Shown: positions 1 to 8,735, counted from the stretch's first letter. The stretch: DNA of 64,000 nucleotides from Actinomadura sp. HBU206391 (GCF_014323665.1 NZ_JABVEB010000007.1:1-64000), one strand, 5' to 3'. The notes: a model not told the origin generated them from the letters alone. A program made the numbers and translations.

Positions 1-19
1 CCCGGCCCGGCCCGGCCCG
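1..19. repeat. CCCGG pentanucleotide run at window edge
   Basis: The window opens with nearly four uninterrupted copies of the pentamer CCCGG. The full extent is unknown because the run begins at the edge. Short GC-rich simple repeats of this type are common between actinobacterial genes, and no function is implied. Confidence 0.6.
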
Positions 20-125
20 ATGCGCGAGAAGGGTCACGGGCGTTGCGGGCGAGTACGTGTGTGAGCGTCAATCGTCGCCGCGGGACCGCGGCTCATCGCA
101 ACCACCCGCCGGACGGGAGCCGCGC

Positions 126-737
126 ATGACGGGCCAGGCCCGCGTCGTCGTGCCGAACCCTCTCGTGCGCGACGACGCCGAACTGATCGAGGCGTCGAGA
201 TCGCGACCCGAGCGGTTCGCCGAGATCTTCGACAGGTACTTCGCAGAGATCCACCGGTACGTCGACCGGCGGCTCGGCGCCGACGCCGCCGACGACATCG
301 CGGCCGAGACCTTCCTGGTCGCCTTCCGGAAACGCGGTCGATTCGACTCCGCACAGGGCTCGGTACGGCCTTGGCTGTACGGCATCGCCACCCGGCTGGT
401 GAGCCGGCACCGCCGAGACGAGATGCGTCGTTATCGCGCTCTGGCGCGGGTGGGCGTCGATCCGGACTCCGAAAGCCACGAGGACAGGGTGGCCGCGCGG
501 GTCACGGCGTCCGAAGCGGGTTTCCGGCTCAGCGCGGCGCTGGCCGATCTGGCGCGCGGAGACCGCGACGTGCTGCTGCTGGTGGCGCTCGGCGACCTCA
601 CCTATGAGGAGGTGGCCGAGGCGCTCGATGTCGCGTACGGCACCGTCTGCTCCCGGCTGAGCCGGGCGCGGAGGAAGGTGCGCGCTGCGCTGGGAGATCC
701 GCGTGGTCGGGAAGGGGGCGAGGAGATTCATGGATGA
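126..737 (+). CDS. ECF-type RNA polymerase sigma factor
   Basis: This encodes a sigma-70 family (ECF-type) sigma factor of about 203 residues, which would direct RNA polymerase to a small stress or envelope regulon. Region 2 spans roughly residues 30-105, with DDIAAETFLVAFRKR and RPWLYGIATRL. Region 4 spans roughly 138-190, with LTYEEVAEALDVAYGTVCSR as the helix-turn-helix. The ATG at 126 follows a GGGAG-type ribosome site, while an in-frame upstream start at 57 would add a charged non-homologous extension. The gene overlaps the next gene by 8 nt, so the two are translationally coupled. No separate anti-sigma gene is visible, and the next protein may fill that role. The sigma-factor call is firm; its regulon is unknown. 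Confidence 0.93.
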   Translation: MTGQARVVVPNPLVRDDAELIEASRSRPERFAEIFDRYFAEIHRYVDRRLGADAADDIAAETFLVAFRKRGRFDSAQGSVRPWLYGIATRLVSRHRRDEMRRYRALARVGVDPDSESHEDRVAARVTASEAGFRLSAALADLARGDRDVLLLVALGDLTYEEVAEALDVAYGTVCSRLSRARRKVRAALGDPRGREGGEEIHG

Positions 738-1755
738 GCTGACGATGGTGGGCGAGGTGCTCGCGCAGGAGCGGCCGGCCTCGGCACAGGTCACCGCACA
801 CGCACGCGGGCGGCTGCTGGACGAGATCGGCACGAGGCGCCGGTTCGCTCTGCGGCAGCGTTCCTGGCGGACCTGGGCGGCGCTCGCGCTGGTCTCCGGC
901 GTCACCGCCGCGCTCGCGGTCGCCCCCACGGTGCTGCTGGGTGGAGACCATTCCGTGCAGGCCCCGCCGGGGACCCGTCCGGTGAAGCAGGACAAGGCGC
1001 TCAACGTGCTGGTGGTCGGCTCGGACCGCAGCCACGGCGTCTCCGGTGCGCGCGCCGACACGATGATCCTGCTGCACCTCTCGGCGGACCGTAAGAGCCT
1101 CAGAGGGGTCAGCCTGCCCCGGGATCTGATGGTGCGGATCCCGGCCTGCGAGTCGCCCGAAGGCGCGGCCTTGCGGGGTCGCCTCGACCTGCTCGGCTCG
1201 GCGTTCCTCACAGGCGGGCTGACCTGCGCGTGGAAGACGGTGGAGTCGGTGACCGGCGTCCATGTCGACCATGCCATGGAGATCGACTATTCCGGGTTCA
1301 AGAGCATGGTGAACGCGCTCGGCGGGGTCGAGATCAGGTTGCCCAGAGCGGTGGACGATCGGTACTCCGGTCTGCGGCTGCCGGCCGGCCGGCAGATCGT
1401 CGACGGTGAGCAGGCGCTGGCCTACGTGCGCGCCCGCCGCGGCATCGAGGACGGATCCGACCTGGCGCGGGTCAAGAACCAGCAGCGGTTCCTGGCCGCC
1501 ATGCTCGCGAGGGCCGGCGACCGGCTCACCGACCCGGCCCGGCTCTACTCCTTCCTGCAGGCGGTGGACAGGTCGGTCACCACCGACCCGGGACTCGATC
1601 TGAAGACGATGTACGCCATCGCCCGTGGTGCGAAGGTGACCGGGCCCGGCGGTGCCACGTTCGTGACGGTGCCTGTGCGCGTCTATCCGCCCGACCCGAA
1701 CCGGATCCAGCTGAACGGCCCCGCCGCCGAGCGGCTGTTCGCCCGGCTCAGGTAG
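730..1755 (+). CDS. LCP-family (LytR-CpsA-Psr) protein with anti-sigma-like N-terminus
   Basis: This is a 341-residue membrane protein. Residues 1-45 form a short cytoplasmic segment like those of proteins encoded just after ECF sigma factors in Streptosporangiales (CU044_5270-like N-termini). One membrane segment follows at about 49-70, then an extracytoplasmic LCP domain from about residue 90. LCP hallmarks are LNVLVVGSDR, GARADTMILLHL, SLPRDLMV and the late ALAYVRAR. The family transfers polyprenyl-phosphate-linked glycopolymers to peptidoglycan. The start at 730 lies inside the sigma gene's last codons, and an earlier GTG at 703 is possible. The layout suggests that an envelope enzyme doubles as a sigma regulator, which is inference. 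The domain call is strong and the regulatory role is tentative. Confidence 0.88.
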   Translation: MDELTMVGEVLAQERPASAQVTAHARGRLLDEIGTRRRFALRQRSWRTWAALALVSGVTAALAVAPTVLLGGDHSVQAPPGTRPVKQDKALNVLVVGSDRSHGVSGARADTMILLHLSADRKSLRGVSLPRDLMVRIPACESPEGAALRGRLDLLGSAFLTGGLTCAWKTVESVTGVHVDHAMEIDYSGFKSMVNALGGVEIRLPRAVDDRYSGLRLPAGRQIVDGEQALAYVRARRGIEDGSDLARVKNQQRFLAAMLARAGDRLTDPARLYSFLQAVDRSVTTDPGLDLKTMYAIARGAKVTGPGGATFVTVPVRVYPPDPNRIQLNGPAAERLFARLR

Positions 1756-1757
1756 CG

Positions 1758-1823
1758 GACCGCAGCGGGTGGGACGCGGATCGGGCGCCGCAGGAATGTC
1801 GGCGGCCGATCCGCGATGCGGTC
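1758..1823. terminator. Nested inverted repeat between convergent genes
   Basis: An outer 7-bp pair (GACCGCA at 1758-1764 with TGCGGTC at 1817-1823) encloses an inner perfect 10-bp pair (1775-1784 with 1806-1815). The element lies between the convergent LCP and kinase genes. It has no T-run, as is usual for actinobacterial bidirectional terminators. Confidence 0.6.
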
Positions 1824-1853
1824 TTCCGTACGTCCGGCGGTTTCGGCGAGGGG

Positions 1854-3647
1854 TCAGGACCGCGGCGTGAGCGTGACGCGCTGGATCGTGATCTTCTGTT
1901 TGGGGTGTCCGGCGCCGCGCGCCTCGCTGTCGTCCGTGCCGTGCCGGGCCACGTCATCGACCACCTGCAGACCCGACACGACCTTGCCGAAGACGGTGTA
2001 GTTCCCTTCCAGCCGCGGTATGTCGCCGTACACGATGAAGAACTGGCTGCCGTTGGTGTCGGGCTGCGCAGTGTTGGCCATCGCGACCGTGCCGCGTACG
2101 TAGCTCGTGCCGGCGGGGTTCTCGTCGCCGAAGCGATAGGCGGGGCCGCCCGTGCCGGTGCCGCTCGGGTCGCCGCACTGCAGAACGCGCAGCTCCCTGA
2201 CGGTGCTGAGCCGGTGGCACTGCGTGGAGTCGAAGTAGGCGCGCTGCGCCAGGTAGGTGAAGGAGTTGACCGTGCACGGCGCCTTCGCGGCATCGAGGTC
2301 CATGACGATGACGCCACGGTCGGTGGTCAGGGTCGCGCGGACCGTCCCGGTGATCTCGGGCCGAGGGGGCGGTGTGCCCGAGTTCCGCTGGACGGATTGC
2401 GCGTCGGAGGCCGGCGGCAGGTAGGAACACGGTCCGGTCGGCGCCGGGCTCGGGCTCGAGCCCGCCCGTTCGCCGCCCGTGCCGGAGCGATCCCCGTCGT
2501 TCAGCACGCCGTTCAGCACGAAGGCCGTCGTGGCGCCGATGACGAGGACGGCGGCGGCGATGCCCCCGGCGATGGCGCCGGCCCGTCCGGCGCCGGATCG
2601 TTGTCGCGGGCCGGGTGCCGGGTACGGCGGCCCCGCGGCCCATCGCTGCGGATACGGAGACGGCGGCTCCGTTGGAAGGCCCGATGGAGAACCCGGCGGG
2701 GGGCCCGATGGGAAACCCGGTGGAGGGCCCGGTGGAGCGTTCTGCGGAGATCCTGGCGGGGGCCCCGGCGAGGGGAGCCGCTGCTGGAGGGGTGCCCTCA
2801 GCCGGGCCGCGGTGGTCGTCCCCGACTCCAGCAGATCGCGCTGCCGCGCGTCCCCGAGCAGCCGCGACAGGACCTGCAACGCGGTCGGCCGGCGCTCGGG
2901 GTCCTTGTCCAGGCAGGCCGAAACCAGCTCGCGCAGGTCGCCGGTGAGGCCGCCCAGGTCCGGCGGGCTGTGCACGATCCTCGTGATGACGGCGGGAATG
3001 CTCTCGCCCCCGAAGGGCGGCAGCCCGTTGGCCGCGGCGGCGATCGTGCACCCCCAGGCGAACAGGTCCAGTGGCGGCCCGGCGGGTGCGCCGGCGAGCT
3101 GCTCTGGAGCCATGTAGGACGGCGTGCCGATGGCCCCGCTCATGGTCGCGGCCGTGGCGTCGAGCGGCCGGGCGATCCCGAAGTCGATGACCCGGGGGCC
3201 GTCCGAACCGAGCAGCACGTTGCCCGGCTTGAAGTCGCGATGCACGACTCCGGCCTCGTGGATGGCGGCGAGCGCGGTGGCGGTGCCGATGGCGAGCTGC
3301 GCCAGGTCGGCCTCGGCGAAGGTCCGGCCTTCGCTGATCACCTGTTGCAGCGACGGCCCGTCGACGTACTCGCTGACGATGTAGGGGAGGTCTCCGGTCG
3401 CGTCGGAGGCGAGGATGCGTGCGGTGCAGAAGGGCGCGACCCGTTCCACGGCGGCGAGTTCGCGCCGAAGGTGCCGCAGCGCCGTCGGATTGTGCATGAC
3501 CCAGGGGTGCAGCAGCTTGACCGCGACCTTCTCGCCTGCGCCTGAGACACCGAGGAACACCGCCCCCTGGGCGCCTTCGCCCAGTCGGCCCGTCAGTGTG
3601 AAGCCTCCGACCGTCGTCGGATCGGTCGGTCGCATCGGGCCGATCAA
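1854..3647 (-). CDS. Transmembrane Ser/Thr kinase fused to an extracellular cyclophilin domain
   Basis: This 597-residue protein joins a Hanks-type kinase to a peptidyl-prolyl isomerase. Kinase motifs are the glycine loop near 21-30 (GRLGEGAQGAVF), K44 in VAVK, HRDFKPGN at 136-143, DFG at 155-157 and APEQ at 180-183. A proline-rich repetitive linker (about 290-345) leads to one membrane helix (about 356-379). A cyclophilin-type domain occupies about 433-597, with RGTVAMANT, NGSQFFIVYGD and YTVFGKVVSG. The predicted topology is kinase inside, isomerase outside. The TTG at 3647 is favoured because a GGAGG site precedes it at correct spacing; an ATG at 3635 is the alternative. Kinases of this order usually end in sensor domains, so an enzymatic cyclophilin in that position is unusual. 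The substrate is unknown. Confidence 0.9.
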   Translation of the reverse strand: MIGPMRPTDPTTVGGFTLTGRLGEGAQGAVFLGVSGAGEKVAVKLLHPWVMHNPTALRHLRRELAAVERVAPFCTARILASDATGDLPYIVSEYVDGPSLQQVISEGRTFAEADLAQLAIGTATALAAIHEAGVVHRDFKPGNVLLGSDGPRVIDFGIARPLDATAATMSGAIGTPSYMAPEQLAGAPAGPPLDLFAWGCTIAAAANGLPPFGGESIPAVITRIVHSPPDLGGLTGDLRELVSACLDKDPERRPTALQVLSRLLGDARQRDLLESGTTTAARLRAPLQQRLPSPGPPPGSPQNAPPGPPPGFPSGPPPGSPSGLPTEPPSPYPQRWAAGPPYPAPGPRQRSGAGRAGAIAGGIAAAVLVIGATTAFVLNGVLNDGDRSGTGGERAGSSPSPAPTGPCSYLPPASDAQSVQRNSGTPPPRPEITGTVRATLTTDRGVIVMDLDAAKAPCTVNSFTYLAQRAYFDSTQCHRLSTVRELRVLQCGDPSGTGTGGPAYRFGDENPAGTSYVRGTVAMANTAQPDTNGSQFFIVYGDIPRLEGNYTVFGKVVSGLQVVDDVARHGTDDSEARGAGHPKQKITIQRVTLTPRS

Positions 3648-3726
3648 GATTTCCTCCAGCTCGCACGTGCCGTCGTCGGGCGGGCCCTCGTCGGCGGACT
3701 GAACGGCCGAGCGCGGGTCATGATGG

Positions 3727-4779
3727 TCAGGGCGGCGTGGCGGGCAGCCCGAAGGGCGGGAAGTGCTCGGTACCGATGAACGAGGTGATCTCGGCGATTC
3801 GGTCGGCGCGCAGCGTCAGCACATTGATCGACCAGCCGAGGTGCGCGCCGGCGTCCTCGTCCCAGAGGTAGGAGGCCACGGCGGGCTGGCCGTTCGCGCT
3901 GACCAGGACGTTGCGCCAGTTTCCGCATTCCGCGAGCGGGACCCGCGCGGCGAAGTCGGCGACGGCCTCGATGCCGTGGTACCAGCCCGCGAGCGGCGGC
4001 ATCGACCAGGTGACGTCCTCGGTCAGCAGCGCGACCATGGCGTCGGTGTCGCCGCTTTCCAGCGCGGCGGAGTACTCGGCGACGATGTGCCGAAGGCGAG
4101 CGTCGTCGATCTCCCGCAGCGTCTGCTGCTGGGTGGGCGAGGGGATCTTCTCGGCGACGATCCGGCGGGCACGCTGCAGGGCGCTGTTCACCGACGCGCT
4201 GGTGGTGTCCATCATGGTGGCGATCTCGGCGGCCGAGAAGCCGAGGACCTCGAAGAGCAACAGCGCCGCCCGCTGGTTGCCCGGCAGGTGCTGGAGGGCG
4301 GCGACGAACGCGAGTTCGACGGCTTCGCGCTGCTCGTAGTGCGCGTCCGGGCCGGCCAGATCATTGGTGAGGCCCGCATCGGGGTAGGGGCCGAGCCAGG
4401 CGACGTCGGCAAGCGGGGCGTCGCCGATCACGGCGCGGTCGCTGGACGGGCCGAGGTCGACGGGCAGGGCCCGCCTGCCGCGGGTCAGGGCGATGTCCAG
4501 GCAGGTGCGGGTCGCCACCGTGTACAGCCACGAGCGCAGCGAGCTGCGGCCCTCGAAGCGGGCGAGCCCACGCCACGCCCGCAGCAGGGCGTCCTGCAGG
4601 GCGTCGTCGGCGTCGTGGGTCGAGCCGAGCATCCGGTAGCAGTGGGCGTGCAACTCCCGGCGCAGCGGTTCCACGATGCGGGCGAACGCGGCGTCGTCCC
4701 CGTCGCGCGCCCGGGCCAGGTCGGGGTCCTCGGCCCACTCCGTCGCCGTGGCCGCGGCCTGCGAAGAAATTTCGCTCAC
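3727..4779 (-). CDS. SigG/SigX5-type sigma-70 factor with C-terminal SnoaL-like domain
   Basis: This 350-residue sigma factor belongs to the long ECF group (TIGR02960, SigG or SigX5 type). Region 2 carries HCYRMLGSTHDADDALQDAL and RSWLYTVATRTCLD, and region 4 carries LGFSAAEIATMMDTTSASVN. A SnoaL/NTF2-like domain fills the last 120 residues or so (LESGDTDAMVALLTEDVTWS onward). In this group the extra domain modulates activity in place of a dedicated anti-sigma factor. I chose the GTG at 4779 because longer frames would run into the divergent VOC gene. It shares a short intergenic region with that gene. The family call is strong, and the inducing signal is not visible. Confidence 0.88.
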   Translation of the reverse strand: MSEISSQAAATATEWAEDPDLARARDGDDAAFARIVEPLRRELHAHCYRMLGSTHDADDALQDALLRAWRGLARFEGRSSLRSWLYTVATRTCLDIALTRGRRALPVDLGPSSDRAVIGDAPLADVAWLGPYPDAGLTNDLAGPDAHYEQREAVELAFVAALQHLPGNQRAALLLFEVLGFSAAEIATMMDTTSASVNSALQRARRIVAEKIPSPTQQQTLREIDDARLRHIVAEYSAALESGDTDAMVALLTEDVTWSMPPLAGWYHGIEAVADFAARVPLAECGNWRNVLVSANGQPAVASYLWDEDAGAHLGWSINVLTLRADRIAEITSFIGTEHFPPFGLPATPP

Positions 4780-4852
4780 AAGCGATGATTCTGCCGCACG
4801 GCGGGAGTCTCCCCTTCGACCGAGTACGACCGCCCTGCCAGGAGGACCCCTC

Positions 4853-5221
4853 ATGACACCGACCGGACCCCGCACAGCACCCTCGTGGTTCGACATCTGC
4901 TCTCCCGACGTCGCGCGGGCGCGACGCTTCTACGAGGAGATGTTCGGCTGGGCGATGAACGTCGTGGCGGAGGAGGGCTACACGCTCGTGGGCGGCGAAG
5001 ACGGCCGGCCGATGGGCGGGATCGGCCAGGCCGGTCCGAGCAGCCCGTACACCCCGGGGATCGTCGTGTACTTCCAGGTCGACGACCTCGACACCGCTCT
5101 CGCGCGGGCCGAGGAACTCGGTGGCGAACGAACACTGGACCCGCAGGCCCTGCCCGGCATGGGGCGGATGGCCGTGTTCAACGACCCCGACGGCAACGCG
5201 GTCGGCCTGTTGGGTCCCTGA
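4853..5221 (+). CDS. VOC-superfamily (glyoxalase/bleomycin-resistance fold) protein
   Basis: This small 122-residue protein has a single vicinal-oxygen-chelate module pair. Typical features are SWFDICSPDVARARRFYEEM at the start, VVYFQVDDLDTALARAEELGG in the middle and FNDPDGNAVGLL at the end. Members include glyoxalases, dioxygenases and drug-binding resistance proteins, and the sequence alone does not separate these. A GGAGGA site at 4841-4846 fixes the ATG at 4853. It is divergent from the SigG-type sigma gene and 58 bp upstream of an exporter, so it may belong to a small detoxification unit. That link is inference. Confidence 0.85.
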   Translation: MTPTGPRTAPSWFDICSPDVARARRFYEEMFGWAMNVVAEEGYTLVGGEDGRPMGGIGQAGPSSPYTPGIVVYFQVDDLDTALARAEELGGERTLDPQALPGMGRMAVFNDPDGNAVGLLGP

Positions 5222-5279
5222 CGGCACGCCCGCGGGACATCGACGGCGGCATGGTGAATCGATCTTCAAGGGAGCCAGC

Positions 5280-6767
5280 GTGACCACGGTGAACTCGAAT
5301 TCGGCCGCGGAGGGTGCCGAGGCCCCACAGCTCGATCCCCGGCGGTGGTGGGTGCTCGCCCTGGTCTCGGGCCTGCAGTTCATGATCCTGCTGGACATGA
5401 CCGTCGTGAACGTCGCGCTGCCGCGGATCCAGGAGTCCCTCGGCTTCACCGAGGCCGGGCTGGCGTGGGTCGTCAACGGCTATGTGTTGATGTCGGGCGG
5501 GCTGTTGCTGCTCGGCGGCCGGTTGGCCGACTTCTTCGGCCGGCGGCGGCTGCTGCTGACCGGCGTGGTGGTCTTCGCGGTGTCGTCGATCGCGTGCGGT
5601 GCCGCCGTCTCGCCGGGGATGATGGTCGCCGGCCGGGTCGGTCAGGGGATCGCCGAGGCGATCGCCGCCCCCGCGTCGCTGGGCCTGATCGCGTTGCTGT
5701 TCACCGATCCGAAGGAACGGACGAAGGCCCTGGGAATCTGGGGCGGGCTCCTGGCGGTCGGCGGCACCTTGGGCTATGTCATCTCCGGTGTCCTGACCGA
5801 TCTGGCGTCCTGGCGCTGGATCTTCTACATCAATGTGCCGGTCGCCGTGGTCGTCCTCGCGCTCGTGCCCCGTCTGGTCGCCGAGAGCCGGATGGTGCGC
5901 GAGAAGGACCACCGGCTCGACGTCACCGGGGCGATCACCTCGACCGCGGGTCTCTTCGCCGTCGTCTACGGGCTGCTGCAGGCCGCCGAGCACCCCTGGG
6001 GGTCCGCGACGGTGGTGCTCCCGCTCCTCGCCGGAGCCTGCCTGCTCGTCGCGATGCTCGTCGTCGAGCGGCGCGCGAAGAATCCGCTCATCCCGCTGGA
6101 GTTCTTCGCCAACCGCACCAGATCGGTCATCAACGCCACCTCCTTGTTCTTCATGGCGGCGTTCATCTCCTACACCTTCATGCTGACCCTGTTCGAGCAG
6201 CACGTGCTGCGCTACTCCCCGCTGAAGAGCGGGCTGGCCTGGCTGCCGCTCGGGTTCGCGATCGGGATCGGCATCGGTCTGGGCACCGCGTTGACTCCGC
6301 GCATCGGCGTCAGGGCGGTGACCGGCATCGGTTTCATCGGCGCCGGCATGGGGCTCCTCCTGACGAGCATGATCGAGCCGGGCACGTCCTACGTCGGCGG
6401 GATCCTGCCGGGAATGATCGTGTTCGGGGTGTTCGCCGGCGCCACCATGCCGGCCGCCACCACGGCCGCGCTGCACAAGGTCACGGTGCAGGACTCCGGC
6501 CTGGCCTCGGGCGTGCAGACCACCATGCAACAGATCGGCAGCGCACTCGGACTCGCCGTCCTCGTGACCCTCGCGCTCCGGTACGCCGATGACGAGATCC
6601 GGCATGGCGTGCCCGCGGAGGTCGCGGTGACTTCGGGCTACGTCATGGCCTTCCGCGTCGGCGCCGCGCTGATGGTTCTCGGTGGAGTGCTCATCATGGT
6701 GCTGTTCGAGCGCGTCGACCCGGACCTGCGGGACCCGACGGCCGAGATGGTCGAGAAGTCCCGCTGA
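5280..6767 (+). CDS. DHA2-type MFS multidrug exporter
   Basis: This 495-residue protein of the major facilitator superfamily resembles the 14-helix EmrB/QacA (DHA2) drug:proton antiporters. The first helix pair carries LLDMTVVNVALPRIQESLG, a DHA2-type motif. Loop 2-3 carries the MFS motif A form GGRLADFFGRRRLLL. Many hydrophobic segments follow to the C-terminus. The GTG at 5280 is preceded by AAGGGA at good spacing and avoids a long non-membrane extension. It follows the VOC gene with the same direction, so co-transcription is likely. The substrate cannot be read from the sequence. The gene ends 12 bp before the convergent AAA+ ATPase gene. Confidence 0.92.
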   Translation: MTTVNSNSAAEGAEAPQLDPRRWWVLALVSGLQFMILLDMTVVNVALPRIQESLGFTEAGLAWVVNGYVLMSGGLLLLGGRLADFFGRRRLLLTGVVVFAVSSIACGAAVSPGMMVAGRVGQGIAEAIAAPASLGLIALLFTDPKERTKALGIWGGLLAVGGTLGYVISGVLTDLASWRWIFYINVPVAVVVLALVPRLVAESRMVREKDHRLDVTGAITSTAGLFAVVYGLLQAAEHPWGSATVVLPLLAGACLLVAMLVVERRAKNPLIPLEFFANRTRSVINATSLFFMAAFISYTFMLTLFEQHVLRYSPLKSGLAWLPLGFAIGIGIGLGTALTPRIGVRAVTGIGFIGAGMGLLLTSMIEPGTSYVGGILPGMIVFGVFAGATMPAATTAALHKVTVQDSGLASGVQTTMQQIGSALGLAVLVTLALRYADDEIRHGVPAEVAVTSGYVMAFRVGAALMVLGGVLIMVLFERVDPDLRDPTAEMVEKSR

Positions 6768-6779
6768 CCGCCGGCCGGG

Positions 6780-8636
6780 CTACCGTCGGGTGAAGACCTC
6801 GATCCAGAACCGCTGCCTGTCGCCGGCGGCGCCGATGAGGTAGGTGGCTTTCAGCTTGGGCGGGAGCAGCGGCGCCAGCCGGGCCACGGTGCCTCGGTGC
6901 TCGCGCAACTGCGGCAGCTCAGAGTTGGCGAGCACGCGGTGCACGACGTCGGTCGCGTCCGTGCCCTCGGGACCGTCGTCGGCGGCCTGACGCAGCCGCT
7001 CCGCCCAGGCGTCCACGTCGGCGGCCAGTTCGCGCAGGCCGGTGACCTGACGCGACGCCAGCCGCGCCTCGAGGTCGATGAGCGGTACGGGAGCGTACTC
7101 GCCGTCGCCGAGATAGATTTTGGCGAGCTCGAGCGGCACGCCTCGTCCGTACAGCTTGATGAGCCGCTCCAGCGTGCGCTTGGTGATCCACTCCCGGCCC
7201 TCGTCGTCGATGTCGTTCTTCCACCACTCGAGGACGGTCTCGGCGACGCCGCCGTAGCGGCCGATCAGCCACTCGTTCGCCGGGATGTCGTCGGGGGTGA
7301 CCTGCAGCGAGACGGTGAAGCGGGACGCCTGCGCGATGGTGTTGCGCGCCACCAGCAGCTTGCGGCCGAGGTGGTACGGAGGGTTCTGCAGCGCGATCTG
7401 GGCGCGCAGTCCCTCGATCCGGCGGCCGGCCAGTGACCACTCCTGGGTGATCTCCATGAGCCGGGCGAACGTCGCCTTGTCCTTGGGCCGGTTGTACTCG
7501 TCCCACACGATGGCCTTGTCGCCCGGGCCGGTGAAGGACTGCGCGAGCAGGTTGTCGAGCGTGCCGTCGGCGGTCGGCACCGGGGCGCAGAGGTCCTCCA
7601 CATTGGTGACGGGCAGCGAGAAGTAGAGGGGGTCGCGGCCGAGCTCCTCGCGCACCACCTCCTTGACCACCTCGGTCTTGCCACAGCCGGGCGGGCCCTG
7701 GACGAGCACGGTCCAGCGGTGGCGCAGGGCCGCGCGGACCACCCGCCGTACCGCGTCGGGCACATGCGCCGGATCGGGCACGTCCGCGCCCGCCCGGCGC
7801 AGTTCCGTCGCGATGCGTTCCAGGATCGCCGGGGCCTCGTCGGTTCCCGGTGTGCCGCCGGCGCCGGCACCCGGCAGCACGAGCCGGTCGCCGTTCAGCA
7901 GCGGCAGGCCCCAGACCAGCGGGAACCCGGCGAGGGCGCAGTCGAGGACGTGCTCCAACGTGCGCGGGGACAGCAGCCGGCGCTGCTCGGCCGACAGCGA
8001 CGCCCACACGCGGAAGACACCGGTCAGGTCGAGGTCGCGGAACCGGCGGGCGAGCGCCACCCGCCACGCGGTGTCGGCCGCTGTGACCTGGAGCGTGGCC
8101 ATCCGGTCCAGGATCGCCAGGTCGCTGCGGCGGGCGGCCGTCTCGCTGAGCGACTCGTTGTCGGTGAGGAAGACACCGACGCACCCCAGCGCGCGCAGGT
8201 CGTGCTCGCCCAGCGTCCACGAGCAGGCCACCTGCATCAGCTGCGACTGGATGGTGTCGCCGGCCTGCAGCGAGTCGTCGATGAGCAGCACGAACGGATG
8301 ACCGGGCTTGAGCTGCCGCATGATGAGCTGCCGCAGCACCAGCTCATCGCCCTGCCGGACGGGTGCGTTCACGAGGAGGTCGTCGGGCGTGAGGTTGGCG
8401 GCCGGCACGTACACCAGCCGGACGCCGTCGTAGGCCTCGCGGACGTGCGTGAAGAACGTGGAGGTCTTGCCGATGCCGTGCTCGCCGAAGACCTGACCGG
8501 TGATGCCCAGATCGATCATCGCGTCGATGAAGCCGGCCAGCGCCGACCCGCTGGGCCGGTCGGCCGGCCGCTCCGGGTAGGTCGCGGTCGGCCGCCAACG
8601 CGGCGTGGCGCGCAACTCAGCCGGTGCGATGGTCAC
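6780..8636 (-). CDS. AAA+ ATPase with two P-loop regions, MoxR/dynein-related type
   Basis: This 618-residue ATPase has two nucleotide-binding regions. The first has Walker A GEHGIGKTS (about 51-59) and an acidic FVLLIDDS strand (about 115-122). The second is more canonical, with GPPGCGKTE (about 314-322) and Walker B AIVWDEYNR (about 375-383). The second half resembles MoxR-like or dynein-related AAA modules, which usually work with von Willebrand A proteins as chaperones. A metallopeptidase/VWA gene of that sort lies 3.5 kb away at 12173-13582. The GTG start follows a GGGAG site. The gene is divergent from a zinc-finger/SDR gene across a promoter region with 21-bp spaced repeats. The biochemical target is unknown; the ATPase call is strong. 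Confidence 0.85.
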   Translation of the reverse strand: MTIAPAELRATPRWRPTATYPERPADRPSGSALAGFIDAMIDLGITGQVFGEHGIGKTSTFFTHVREAYDGVRLVYVPAANLTPDDLLVNAPVRQGDELVLRQLIMRQLKPGHPFVLLIDDSLQAGDTIQSQLMQVACSWTLGEHDLRALGCVGVFLTDNESLSETAARRSDLAILDRMATLQVTAADTAWRVALARRFRDLDLTGVFRVWASLSAEQRRLLSPRTLEHVLDCALAGFPLVWGLPLLNGDRLVLPGAGAGGTPGTDEAPAILERIATELRRAGADVPDPAHVPDAVRRVVRAALRHRWTVLVQGPPGCGKTEVVKEVVREELGRDPLYFSLPVTNVEDLCAPVPTADGTLDNLLAQSFTGPGDKAIVWDEYNRPKDKATFARLMEITQEWSLAGRRIEGLRAQIALQNPPYHLGRKLLVARNTIAQASRFTVSLQVTPDDIPANEWLIGRYGGVAETVLEWWKNDIDDEGREWITKRTLERLIKLYGRGVPLELAKIYLGDGEYAPVPLIDLEARLASRQVTGLRELAADVDAWAERLRQAADDGPEGTDATDVVHRVLANSELPQLREHRGTVARLAPLLPPKLKATYLIGAAGDRQRFWIEVFTRR

Positions 8637-8660
8637 GTCAGGTCTCCCTCATCGTTTTCG

Positions 8661-8696
8661 CGGATACCAGTACACGTTCGCCGGATACCAGTACAC
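8661..8696. repeat. Two 15-bp direct repeats in a divergent promoter region
   Basis: The sequence CGGATACCAGTACAC occurs at 8661-8675 and again at 8682-8696, exactly 21 bp (two helical turns) apart. It lies between the divergent AAA+ and SDR start codons, so both copies would face the same side of the DNA. This spacing suits an operator for a dimeric or tandem-binding regulator, which is inference. Confidence 0.6.
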
Positions 8697-8735
8697 CGGG
8701 ACCCGGCCCCCGAGATCACTGGATTTAATGGCGCC

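Noticed and set aside
1905-3545. A 546-codon plus-strand frame opposite the kinase-cyclophilin gene
   Set aside because: It mirrors a clear kinase gene, has no ribosome site and its translation is low-complexity.
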